Source of the DNA: an uncultured Acetatifactor sp. | Lineage (GTDB): Bacteria > Bacillota > Clostridia > Lachnospirales > Lachnospiraceae | NCBI GenBank assembly: GCA_910585805.1 | Contig: CAJUFB010000049.1 | Location: forward strand, 1 to 27,506 | Direction: 5' to 3' | DNA length: 27,506 nucleotides | Part shown: positions 14,527 through 21,214 of the stretch, piece by piece | How the letters are laid out: each line of letters opens with the position of its first letter | Numbering within the stretch: position 1 is the first letter of the stretch | The notes under the pieces: model-generated | Database searches by the model: none | What the model saw: the letters and a program-made list of their open reading frames with translations, nothing else | What the model was told of the DNA's origin: nothing | Position numbers and translations under genes: made by a program

Positions 14527-16002
14527 ATGAAGAGAGGCATAAAATGGGCGCGTATGGCTGCGCTGATGCTTGGCTGTATGCTGCTTTTCGGGATGAGAAT
14601 GGATGCGCAGGGAGCGGAGACCATTAAAAACGGTATTTTTGCGGGCGATATCGATCTGTCCGGGATGAGTACCGAAGAAGCCGCCCGGGCAGTGGAGGCT
14701 TATGTGGAAGGTCTGAAGGACACGGAAATCACGCTTCTGGCTGCGGCAGACACGGAAGTAGTGGTGACTGCGGGAGAGATGGGGGTTTTCTGGGCGAATC
14801 CGGAGCTGGTAACCGAGGCGGCAGAGGTGGGAAGCAGGGGGAATGTGATTGAGCGTTACAAGCTGCTGAAGGATCTGGAGAGGGAAAACCTGGTGCTGCC
14901 CATCGAAATTTCTTTCGATTTACAGGCTATCAGTGATCTTCTGCTGGAGAGATGCGTACAATATGATGTGAAGGCGGAGGATGCCACTCTTGTCAGGGAG
15001 AACGGCGAGTTCCGGGTGGTGGGAGGACGTACCGGCTATGCGCTGGATGTGGAGACTTCCGTTGACAGGGTCAGCGAGAGGCTGATGAAGGAATGGGACG
15101 GACAGCCCTGCACCATCGCTCTGGATGTGGAAGTGGAGGAACCCAGGGGAAAGGCGGAGGATCTGGCCCAGGTGAAGGATGTGCTGGGAACCTTTACTAC
15201 ATCCTACAGTTCTTCCGGCCCGAACAGAAGCGCCAATGTGGCCAACGGCTGTGAGCTGATCAACGGTACGCTGCTGTATCCGGGAGACGAATTTTCCACC
15301 TATGAGTGCGTGGCGCCATTTACCCAGGCCAACGGATATTACATGGCAGGCTCTTATATGAACGGCAAGGTGGTGGACAGCCTGGGCGGCGGTATCTGCC
15401 AGGTTTCAACTACACTTTATAATACTGTGCTGCTGGCGGAGCTGGAGGTCACGGAGCGCAACAACCATTCCATGATCGTGACTTATGTGGATCCTTCCGC
15501 GGATGCCGCTATTGCCGAGAGCTCGGGAAAGGATTTCAAGTTTGTCAATAATCTGGACTATCCGGTCTATATTGAGGGAGTAACCCAGAATAAGCGTATT
15601 ACCTTTACCATTTACGGCAGGGAGACAAGGGATCCCGGCCGGGAGATCCGTTATGAGAGTAAAGTGTTGGAGGTAAATAAACCGCCGGCTGACATGCTGT
15701 ATGCAGATGCTTCCAAGCCTCTTGGTTATCTGGTGTATGACAGCGCTCATGTGGGATACAAAGCGCAGCTGTGGAAGGTAGTGCTGGAGAACGGAACGGA
15801 AGTAAGCCGCACCCAGGTGAACAGCAGCAGCTATAAAATGGTGCCCAGGAGCGCTACTGTGGGCACTGCGACCGAAGATCCGGCGGCGTATGAGGAGATT
15901 ATGGCGGCTATCGGTACGGGAAGCCTGGATCACGTGAAGAATGTCATCGCCATCTTGACGGCTCCGCCCGAGGGGAACAGTGAAGAGATCGGAGACGAAT
16001 AG
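14527..16002 (+). CDS. VanW family exported protein with peptidoglycan-binding-type repeat
   Basis: The 491-residue protein starts with a signal sequence or membrane anchor (GIKWARMAALMLGCMLLFGM). The middle has the PG_binding_4-like pattern (VLPIEISFDLQAISDLLLER, VRENGEFRVVGGRTGYALDV). The VanW domain covers about 220-390: YSSSGPNRSANVANGCELI, LLYPGDEFSTYECV, YYMAGSYMNGKVVDSLGGGICQVSTTLYN, ERNNHSMIVTYVDPSADAAI and YPVYIEGV. VanW occurs in some vancomycin-resistance clusters, but its exact activity is unclear; here it is a stand-alone envelope protein common in Clostridia and not evidence of resistance. GGGAGGT precedes the ATG by 7 bases. The next gene follows 87 bases downstream on the same strand. 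Confidence 0.9.
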   Translation: MKRGIKWARMAALMLGCMLLFGMRMDAQGAETIKNGIFAGDIDLSGMSTEEAARAVEAYVEGLKDTEITLLAAADTEVVVTAGEMGVFWANPELVTEAAEVGSRGNVIERYKLLKDLERENLVLPIEISFDLQAISDLLLERCVQYDVKAEDATLVRENGEFRVVGGRTGYALDVETSVDRVSERLMKEWDGQPCTIALDVEVEEPRGKAEDLAQVKDVLGTFTTSYSSSGPNRSANVANGCELINGTLLYPGDEFSTYECVAPFTQANGYYMAGSYMNGKVVDSLGGGICQVSTTLYNTVLLAELEVTERNNHSMIVTYVDPSADAAIAESSGKDFKFVNNLDYPVYIEGVTQNKRITFTIYGRETRDPGREIRYESKVLEVNKPPADMLYADASKPLGYLVYDSAHVGYKAQLWKVVLENGTEVSRTQVNSSSYKMVPRSATVGTATEDPAAYEEIMAAIGTGSLDHVKNVIAILTAPPEGNSEEIGDE

Positions 16003-16089
16003 CCAGGTGTATGGATGAATGAGGGACTTTGCGGCATGCACTGTGACCGGAGGTATAAGGAAGGCCGGGATAGGACAGGGGGAATGACC

Positions 16090-17202
16090 ATGAGACCGGG
16101 AAAAGTGCCGGAGAATGTGTTGAAACGTTCCGTTTTGAGACAGATTGGGGAGAAAGACAGGCAGGAAGGATTGAATGGCGCAGGAATCGGAAAGGACTGC
16201 GCCTTTTTTTCGTTTTCCGGGGAGAGAAATCTGGTGGGCTGCATGCAGGAAGCGGTGGTTTTGCCGGGGGAGCGCAGCAGTGGAACTGCCAGGAGCAGAA
16301 CAATTGAGGGCGGAGAAGGAAAACCGGAAAGCAGAGCGGGATGCGGCAGCGGGACAGTGCCGGGACAGAATGCAGAAGCTTTCATGAACATGTCGGATCT
16401 GATCCAAAAGTGCGCCAATAATCTGGCAGTCGGAGGCGCCCGTCCCGCAGCGGCCATGATCGCGCTGCTTATGCCGGAAGATGCGGAAGAAAGCATGCTT
16501 CGGGGGCTGATGGAAGAGGCGGCAGGGAAATGCAGGGAGCTGAATATGGAGATTGTCGGCGGACAGAGCAGGATTACCGGCGCGGTACGAATGCCTGTGG
16601 CGGTGGTGACGGGGGTTGGCAGGCCGTTTGAAAATAAACGGGAAAAAGATGAAATGTTGCCGGAAAAAGCTGCTCCGGGGCAGGATATCGTGCTGAGCAA
16701 ATGGATCGGCCTTCAGGGAACGGCAGCAGTGGCAAGGCGGAACCTGGAGAAGCTGTTCGGCAGGTATCCGGCATACCTGGTGGAAGAGGCGGCGGGATTT
16801 GACAGATATCTGTCAGTCCTTCCGGAGGCGGAGATCGCTGTAAAAAACGGTGTCCGTGCCATGCATGACGCTTCGGAGGGCGGTATCCTGGGGGCGTTGT
16901 GGGAATTTGCGGAAGGCGCCGGTGTGGGGCTTACGGTGAATATGCGAAAGCTTCCGCTGCGTCAGGAGACTGTGGAGGTCTGTGAATGCTGTAATGTGAA
17001 CCCTTATGAACTGATGTCAGGAGGATGCCTGATCATGGCGTGCCGGGATGGCATGGGACTGGCGGCGGCGCTGGAAGCGGAAGGAATTCCGGCGGCGATA
17101 GTGGGGAAGGTCACGGACAGCAAAGAACGGATTCTCCTGAACGGAGACGAGATCCGATATATGAACAGGCCTGAGAGGGACGGAATATATACGCGGGGCT
17201 GA
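16090..17202 (+). CDS. AIR synthase-related (HypE/PurM-like fold) protein
   Basis: The 370-residue protein starts MRPGKVPENVLKRSVLRQI, then GAGIGKDCAFF (the glycine/Asp nucleotide-binding segment), NMSDLIQKCANNLAVGGARPAAAMIALLMP, IVGGQSRIT and, in the C-terminal half, MHDASEGGILGALWEFAEGAGVGL and GGCLIMAC. This is the PurM/HypE/ThiL/SelD ATP-binding fold. The usual HypE C-terminal PR(I/V)C motif is absent, and no other hydrogenase gene is nearby, so hydrogenase maturation is doubtful. A low-complexity insert (PGERSSGTARSRTIEGGEGK region) sits where the substrate loop would be. ATG 16090 is chosen because AGGGGGA lies 6-7 bases upstream; a frame start at 16015 lacks a good signal. The substrate is unknown. 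Confidence 0.8.
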   Translation: MRPGKVPENVLKRSVLRQIGEKDRQEGLNGAGIGKDCAFFSFSGERNLVGCMQEAVVLPGERSSGTARSRTIEGGEGKPESRAGCGSGTVPGQNAEAFMNMSDLIQKCANNLAVGGARPAAAMIALLMPEDAEESMLRGLMEEAAGKCRELNMEIVGGQSRITGAVRMPVAVVTGVGRPFENKREKDEMLPEKAAPGQDIVLSKWIGLQGTAAVARRNLEKLFGRYPAYLVEEAAGFDRYLSVLPEAEIAVKNGVRAMHDASEGGILGALWEFAEGAGVGLTVNMRKLPLRQETVEVCECCNVNPYELMSGGCLIMACRDGMGLAAALEAEGIPAAIVGKVTDSKERILLNGDEIRYMNRPERDGIYTRG

Positions 17203-17293
17203 ACCTGTTTTCAAGTCTGAGCAGATAGCAAGTGAGCTTTTTTGTGTGATACGGAAAACGGCAGGCGAATTTATTCACGAGTGTGCAGTTGGT

Positions 17294-17332
17294 GCCTGTC
17301 ACTGCGGATTCTGATAAAAAGGTGTGACAGGC
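17294..17332. repeat. Hairpin downstream of the AIR-synthase-like gene
   Basis: GCCTGTCAC (17294-17302) pairs perfectly with GTGACAGGC (17324-17332). It has no T-run, so it could be a weak terminator or mRNA-end stabiliser. It lies between two plus-strand genes, upstream of the lrp promoter. Confidence 0.4.
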
Positions 17333-17370
17333 TGAAATTGTGCGGAAATAACTGTTTCTACGAAAAATTC

Positions 17371-17399
17371 TTGCGGCAGGGCGGGAGGCGTGGTATAGT
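17371..17399 (+). promoter_or_regulatory. Promoter of the lrp-aminotransferase operon
   Basis: TTGCGG (17371-17376) and TATAGT (17394-17399) are 17 bases apart, about 125 bases before the regulator's ATG. Autoregulation by the Lrp-type product is common in the family but no operator could be assigned by eye. Confidence 0.5.
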
Positions 17400-17525
17400 A
17401 TGACCATACTCCGGGCAGGAAATGGCTGAGCGGCCATATTTCTCATGGCGCAACTGATCCTGGCGCAATATCCGGAAGGGCAGGAGTAAATATATCAGAG
17501 TACAGGAAAGGGAGAGGTTGATAAG

Positions 17526-18008
17526 ATGAGAGAAGAATTATTGGCGATAATCGAGAAGAACAGCCGAATCGATTTAAAGGAACTGGCAGTCCTTCTGGAG
17601 ACAGAAGAGGCGATGATAGCCCAGGAACTGGCGGATATGGAAGCGGAGGGCATCATCTGCGGCTACCATACCCTGATCGACTGGGAGAAGACTTCCAAGG
17701 ATAAGGTGACTGCCCTGATCGAGGTGCGTGTAACCCCCCAGCGCGGACAGGGGTTCGACAGCGTGGCGGAGCGGATCTACAAATACCCCGAGGTGCAGAG
17801 CGTGTACCTGATCTCCGGCAGCTATGACCTGATGGTGATCCTGGAGGGAAAGACCATGCGGGAAGTGGCTTCCTTCGTATCCGATAAGCTGTCCACACTG
17901 GACTCCGTGCTCAGTGCAGCCACCCATTTCATCATGAAGAAATATAAAGACCACGGCACGGTGCTGTCTAAGAAAAAAGAAGACGAAAGGGAGATGATTA
18001 CCCCATGA
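17526..18008 (+). CDS. Lrp/AsnC family transcriptional regulator
   Basis: The 160-residue protein has an N-terminal winged helix (LLAIIEKNSRIDLKELAVLLETEEAMIAQELADMEAEGIICGY, residues 5-47) and a C-terminal RAM/ligand-binding domain (VTALIEVRVTPQRGQGFDSVAERIYKYPEVQSVYLISGSYDLMVILEG, about 58-108). GGGAGAGG precedes the ATG. Its end overlaps the aminotransferase start by 4 bases (ATGA), so the pair is translationally coupled. Lrp proteins sense amino acids, which fits control of the neighbouring aminotransferase gene. The ligand cannot be read from the sequence. Confidence 0.92.
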   Translation: MREELLAIIEKNSRIDLKELAVLLETEEAMIAQELADMEAEGIICGYHTLIDWEKTSKDKVTALIEVRVTPQRGQGFDSVAERIYKYPEVQSVYLISGSYDLMVILEGKTMREVASFVSDKLSTLDSVLSAATHFIMKKYKDHGTVLSKKKEDEREMITP

Positions 18009-19171
18009 GAAATCCGTTATCAGAAATGGTTGTAAAAATCAAGCCTTCGGGCATCCGGAAGTTTTTCGACATTGCCAGCGAGATGAAGGATGCCATTTCC
18101 CTGGGCGTGGGCGAGCCGGATTTCGATACCCCCTGGCATATCCGGGACGAGGGCATTTATTCCCTGGAGAAGGGAAGGACTTTTTATACTTCCAACGCAG
18201 GCCTGAAAGAGCTGCGGGAGGAGATAGCAGGCTATCTGTACAGAAAACAGGGGATCCGTTACGAGCATCCCATGAAAGAAATCCTGGTCACGGTGGGCGG
18301 TTCCGAAGCCATCGACATCGGCTTCCGCGCCATGATCAATCCCGGGGACGAGGTGCTGATCCCTCAGCCCAGTTTTGTATCTTATGAGCCCTGTGCGGTG
18401 ATGGCGGGAGCAACTCCTGTGATCATCAATCTGAAGGCGGAAAATGAATTCCGGCTTACGGCCCGGGAGCTGGAGGATGCGATTACGGACAAAACCAAGA
18501 TCCTGGTGCTGCCTTTCCCTAATAACCCTACCGGGGCGATCATGGAGAGGAAGGATCTGGAGGAAATAGCGGAGGTCATAATAAAACATGACATATATGT
18601 CATGTCGGATGAGATTTATTCTGAACTTTCCTATAAGGAGAAGCATGTGTCCATAGCCCAGATTCCGGGGATGAAGGAGCGTACCATATTGATCAACGGC
18701 TTCTCCAAGGCATTTGCCATGACGGGATGGAGGCTCGGCTATGCCTGCGGGCCGGAGGCGATTATTGAGCAGATGATTAAGATTCATCAGTTTGCCATAA
18801 TGTGTGCCCCTACTACCAGCCAGTATGCAGCGATAGAGGCTCTGAAGAACGGCGATGAGGATGTGGCGGAAATGTGTACCGCTTACAACCAGAGGCGGAG
18901 ATATCTGGTGCATTGTTTTAAAGAGATGGGGCTGGAGTGCTTTGAGCCTTACGGCGCGTTTTATATCTTCCCGTGTATTAAGGAATTCGGCATGTCCAGC
19001 GATGACTTTGCCATGCGGTTTTTGAAGGAGGAGAAGGTTGCGGTAGTGCCCGGGAATGCTTTCGGGGACTGCGGGGAGGGATATCTGAGGATTTCTTATG
19101 CTTCTTCTCTGGAGAATCTGAAGATTGCAATGGGCAGGCTGGCGGAATTTATCGGACGTCTGCGGGCTTAA
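18005..19171 (+). CDS. PLP-dependent class I/II aminotransferase
   Basis: The 388-residue protein of fold type I has the family blocks SLGVGEPDFDTPWHIRD, TFYTSNAGLKELREEIA, VTVGGSEAIDIGFRAMINPGDEVLIPQPSF, the NNPTGA segment that contacts the cofactor, and MSDEIYSEL. The PLP Schiff-base lysine is Lys235 in GFSKAFAMTGWRLGY. The C-terminal arginine expected to bind the substrate carboxylate lies in GYLRISYASS. It is close to the PatA/aspartate-type aminotransferases that act on aromatic or aspartate-family amino acids in Firmicutes; the exact substrate is unknown. It is coupled to the upstream Lrp gene and followed by a strong terminator. Confidence 0.92.
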   Translation: MRNPLSEMVVKIKPSGIRKFFDIASEMKDAISLGVGEPDFDTPWHIRDEGIYSLEKGRTFYTSNAGLKELREEIAGYLYRKQGIRYEHPMKEILVTVGGSEAIDIGFRAMINPGDEVLIPQPSFVSYEPCAVMAGATPVIINLKAENEFRLTARELEDAITDKTKILVLPFPNNPTGAIMERKDLEEIAEVIIKHDIYVMSDEIYSELSYKEKHVSIAQIPGMKERTILINGFSKAFAMTGWRLGYACGPEAIIEQMIKIHQFAIMCAPTTSQYAAIEALKNGDEDVAEMCTAYNQRRRYLVHCFKEMGLECFEPYGAFYIFPCIKEFGMSSDDFAMRFLKEEKVAVVPGNAFGDCGEGYLRISYASSLENLKIAMGRLAEFIGRLRA

Positions 19172-19183
19172 GCGCCCCCTGAA

Positions 19184-19213
19184 GGGCATCTGTTGGAGCA
19201 GGTGCTCTTTTTT
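19184..19213 (+). terminator. Rho-independent terminator of the lrp-aminotransferase operon
   Basis: GGGCATCTG (19184-19192) pairs along all nine bases with CAGGTGCTC (19199-19207), two pairs being G-U, around a 6-base loop, followed by six T. It lies 12 bases after the aminotransferase stop. Confidence 0.88.
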
Positions 19214-19276
19214 CCGAAAAATCAAGGCTTTTTAGTATATGTTTCCAATTCCTTTGAAATTCTGACATAAAACATT

Positions 19277-19305
19277 TTGACATACACATAATAACCATAT
19301 ATAAT
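19277..19305 (+). promoter_or_regulatory. Consensus promoter of the toxin-antitoxin locus
   Basis: A perfect TTGACA (19277-19282) and a perfect TATAAT (19300-19305) are 17 bases apart in AT-rich DNA, 40 bases before the antitoxin ATG. Direct repeats of ACGAAA just downstream may be part of an antitoxin operator. Confidence 0.85.
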
Positions 19306-19344
19306 AAAAGTACGAAAAAACATACGAAATTACGGAGTGATACT

Positions 19345-19605
19345 ATGTTAGCAGTAAAAAGCATGGATGTACGTGATAATTTTAAGGAATGGTGCAATAA
19401 AGTAATAAGCGGTGAAACGCTTGTTGTGTCACGGCCTAAAAATGAAAATGTAGTAATCGTATCTGAAAAAGAGTATAACGAATTGGCAAAAGCAAAAAGG
19501 AATGAGGAATATCTAAAAAAATTAGACCATAGTTTTGCCCAATTAGAACAAGGTGAAGTAATTCATAAATCACTCGAGGAATTGAGGGCTATGATTGATG
19601 AATGA
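19345..19605 (+). CDS. Phd/YefM family antitoxin
   Basis: The 86-residue product has the family layout: N-terminal DNA-binding part (MDVRDNFKEWCNKVISGETLVVSRPKNENVVIVSEKEYNEL) and an acidic C-terminal tail (LEQGEVIHKSLEELRAMIDE) that would wrap the toxin. YefM-type antitoxins repress their own promoter and neutralise a RelE-fold RNase such as YoeB. GGAG precedes the ATG by 7 bases. The gene overlaps the toxin start by 8 bases. It is AT-rich compared with flanking genes, which suggests transfer. With its toxin truncated, it may be an orphan antitoxin. Confidence 0.88.
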   Translation: MLAVKSMDVRDNFKEWCNKVISGETLVVSRPKNENVVIVSEKEYNELAKAKRNEEYLKKLDHSFAQLEQGEVIHKSLEELRAMIDE

Positions 19606-19732
19606 TTTCACCTTTTCACCAGATGCGATGGCTGAATTCATGGATTGGATTAAAAAAGACAAGAAAACGGCAAATAAAATTTACTCGCTGATTGAAGATA
19701 TGCGAAGAAACGGAAGGAGGACAGGAGTAAAG
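19598..19732 (+). pseudogene. Truncated YoeB/Txe-type toxin, open in frame into trmL
   Basis: The ATG at 19598 overlaps the antitoxin stop. The first 38 or so residues (NDFTFSPDAMAEFMDWIKKDKKTANKIYSLIEDMRRNG) match the YoeB N-terminus, including the DKKT-KI-LI-D--RNG pattern. A full toxin is about 85 residues; the half carrying the catalytic Glu/Arg/His and C-terminal Tyr is missing. After RNG come only RRTGVK and then the Met of TrmL, with no stop. It should have no RNase activity. Translation from 19598 would give a 209-residue YoeB-TrmL fusion. Confidence 0.75.
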
Positions 19733-20227
19733 ATGCATATCATATTACATCAGCCGGAGATACCGGGAAATACAGGAAATATCGGGCGTACCTGCACAGC
19801 AACAGGTACACCCCTGCATTTGATAGAGCCTCTGGGCTTTCACCTGGACGAAAAGTCCATCAGGAGGGCCGGGATGGATTACTGGCATCAGCTGGAAGTG
19901 CATCGGTATATGAACTTCCAGGAATTTCAGGAGCTGCACCCTGGGGCGAAAATCTGGATGGCCACCACCAAGGCGAGGCATGTCTATACGGAAGTGGTGT
20001 ATGGCCCGGATGATTACATTATGTTCGGCAAGGAGAGCGCGGGGATTCCGGAGGAAATCCTGGTGGAGCATGAGGAGGAATGTATCCGGATTCCCATGCT
20101 GTCTGCAATCCGTTCCCTGAATCTGTCCAACGCTGTATCGATCGTGCTCTACGAAGCTTTGCGGCAGAATGGATTTGCGGGGATGCGGCAGGAAGGGGAA
20201 CTGCATCGGTTGAAGTGGAGAGAGTGA
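19733..20227 (+). CDS. trmL: tRNA (cytidine(34)-2'-O)-methyltransferase TrmL
   Basis: TrmL methylates the ribose of position 34 in tRNA-Leu anticodons. The 164-residue product starts MHIILHQPEIPGNTGNIGRT, followed by the SPOUT-fold blocks HLIEPLGFHLDEKSIRRAGMDYW, YGPDDYIMFGKESAGIPEEIL and RIPMLSAIRSLNLSNAVSIVLYEALRQ, which form the knotted SAM site. The length matches E. coli TrmL (157). The ATG at 19733 is chosen for the doubled signal GGAGGACAGGAG just before it, although the frame is open upstream through the toxin remnant. It probably keeps its own translation start; transcription may now come from the toxin-antitoxin promoter. Confidence 0.93.
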   Translation: MHIILHQPEIPGNTGNIGRTCTATGTPLHLIEPLGFHLDEKSIRRAGMDYWHQLEVHRYMNFQEFQELHPGAKIWMATTKARHVYTEVVYGPDDYIMFGKESAGIPEEILVEHEEECIRIPMLSAIRSLNLSNAVSIVLYEALRQNGFAGMRQEGELHRLKWRE

Positions 20228-20351
20228 AGTGGAATTTATACTCACGCTCAGAAACGTTTGCCAACGTAAATATATAACGAGTGAGCGTTTCTGCAAGATG
20301 AAATCAAAAAGCGGAAAAAGAATGCGCTTACGGGTATAGAGGTATGGTAGT

Positions 20352-20876
20352 ATGGTTTATTTCTCGAAAGGACAGTTAACAATCCGCAACATGGAACCAG
20401 GGGATGCACGGGCGATTACAGAGGCCGAAATTGAGCAGGGCTGGGATGCGTCCGTTGAAAAATACCTGAAAAGGCTGGAAGACCAGAGGGCGGGAAAGGC
20501 AGTTTCCCTGGTGGCGGAATATGAGGGCAGGCCCGTGGGATATTTAAATGTGTATCCTAATCCTACAAGCGGCCCCTTTGTCGGGAAGGGCTATCCGGAG
20601 CTGGTGGATTTCGGGGTATTGGAAAAATACAGGAAGCTTGGAATCGGCACCGTCCTGATGGACGTGGCGGAAGAAATCGCTGCAAGGTATGCGGACGTGG
20701 TCACCATTGGCGTCGGACTCCACAGCGGTTACGGAAGCGCCCAGCGAATGTATGTGAAGCGCGGTTATATACCGGACGGCTCCGGTGTGTGGTTTCGCGA
20801 TAAGATATGTGCGCCGTATGGGGAATGTGTGAATGATGATGATCTGGTTCTGCACTTTTCGAAGAAATTGAGGTGA
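20352..20876 (+). CDS. GNAT family N-acetyltransferase
   Basis: The 174-residue protein has the GNAT order: LTIRNMEPGDARAITEAE at the N-terminus, AEYEGRPVGYLNVYP in beta strand 4, and the acetyl-CoA pyrophosphate loop VLEKYRKLGIGTVLMDVAEEIA (about residues 89-110, with R-K-L-G-I-G). The C-terminal GSAQRMYVKRGYIPDGSGVWF block is typical. The acceptor substrate cannot be told. AGAGGT lies about 8 bases before the ATG. The intergenic DNA upstream has an 8-base inverted repeat CAGAAACG/CGTTTCTG (20249-20293). Confidence 0.88.
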   Translation: MVYFSKGQLTIRNMEPGDARAITEAEIEQGWDASVEKYLKRLEDQRAGKAVSLVAEYEGRPVGYLNVYPNPTSGPFVGKGYPELVDFGVLEKYRKLGIGTVLMDVAEEIAARYADVVTIGVGLHSGYGSAQRMYVKRGYIPDGSGVWFRDKICAPYGECVNDDDLVLHFSKKLR

Positions 20877-20882
20877 CGGTGC

Positions 20883-21032
20883 ATGGAGGATGATCAATTG
20901 AGAAATCTCGTTTTGTCCAGAATGAGGGGATATTTATTCCGCTATTTGCGGAAGCTGACACTGGCAGGCGGCGCGGTGCCGAACCTTTTCCGGCAACTGT
21001 CTGTCCAAACCGTTACAGGGAACCAGGGCTGA
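20883..21032 (+). CDS. Possible 49-residue protein after the acetyltransferase
   Basis: The ATG has GAGGTG 7 bases upstream and lies 6 bases after the acetyltransferase stop. The product (MEDDQLRNLVLSRMRGYLFR at its start, basic, no membrane span) resembles nothing I know. Its stop ends exactly where the hairpin at 21032 begins. It could be a genuine coupled small gene or simply open leader-like sequence. Confidence 0.3.
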   Translation: MEDDQLRNLVLSRMRGYLFRYLRKLTLAGGAVPNLFRQLSVQTVTGNQG

Positions 21033-21076
21033 CGCCGGATTTCATGCTCAGAGCTTTCTGAGAGATTCTCCGGCGT
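21032..21076. terminator. Nested hairpin between convergent acetyltransferase and MerR genes
   Basis: ACGCCGGA (21032-21039) pairs with TCCGGCGT (21069-21076) and encloses CTCAG/CTGAG (21047-21062). The T-run is short (TTTCC), so termination strength is uncertain, but position after the last plus-strand gene fits. Confidence 0.5.
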
Positions 21077-21167
21077 TTCCTGATGTGAGAGATACGTATA
21101 CTGCAGACCGCCAGGATTTACAGTGATGCCTCCGGGAAAATACCTGGCTGGCGGCCTGCAGCCAGGT

Positions 21168-21199
21168 TGTACTGCAAATTTAACCGGTGCGCAGTATAA
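21168..21199 (+). repeat. 32-bp inverted repeat, left copy (after the MerR gene)
   Basis: This segment (TGTACTGCAAAT ... CCGGTGCGCAGTATAA) is identical at 30 of 32 positions to the reverse complement of 24185-24216. Each copy also contains the internal palindrome TACTGC...GCAGTA. The two copies bracket the MerR gene and two kinase genes. Confidence 0.8.
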
Positions 21200-21214
21200 T
21201 TTCCTGTGGAGGAT

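Noticed and set aside
14384..14530. A 48-residue frame overlapping the vanW start by ATGA
   Set aside because: The overlap is suggestive, but no ribosome binding site precedes its ATG and the peptide looks unstructured and non-conserved.
14527..16002. VanW as evidence for vancomycin resistance
   Set aside because: No vanH/A/X, ligase or VanRS genes are nearby; VanW proteins are widespread in Clostridia without resistance.
17203..17245. Terminator after the AIR-synthase-like gene (AGC...GCTTTTTT)
   Set aside because: The T-run is present but no stem longer than three or four pairs could be built.
18020..19225. A 401-codon open frame on the minus strand
   Set aside because: It is antisense to the aminotransferase, whose family motifs are unambiguous; the minus-strand peptide looks random.
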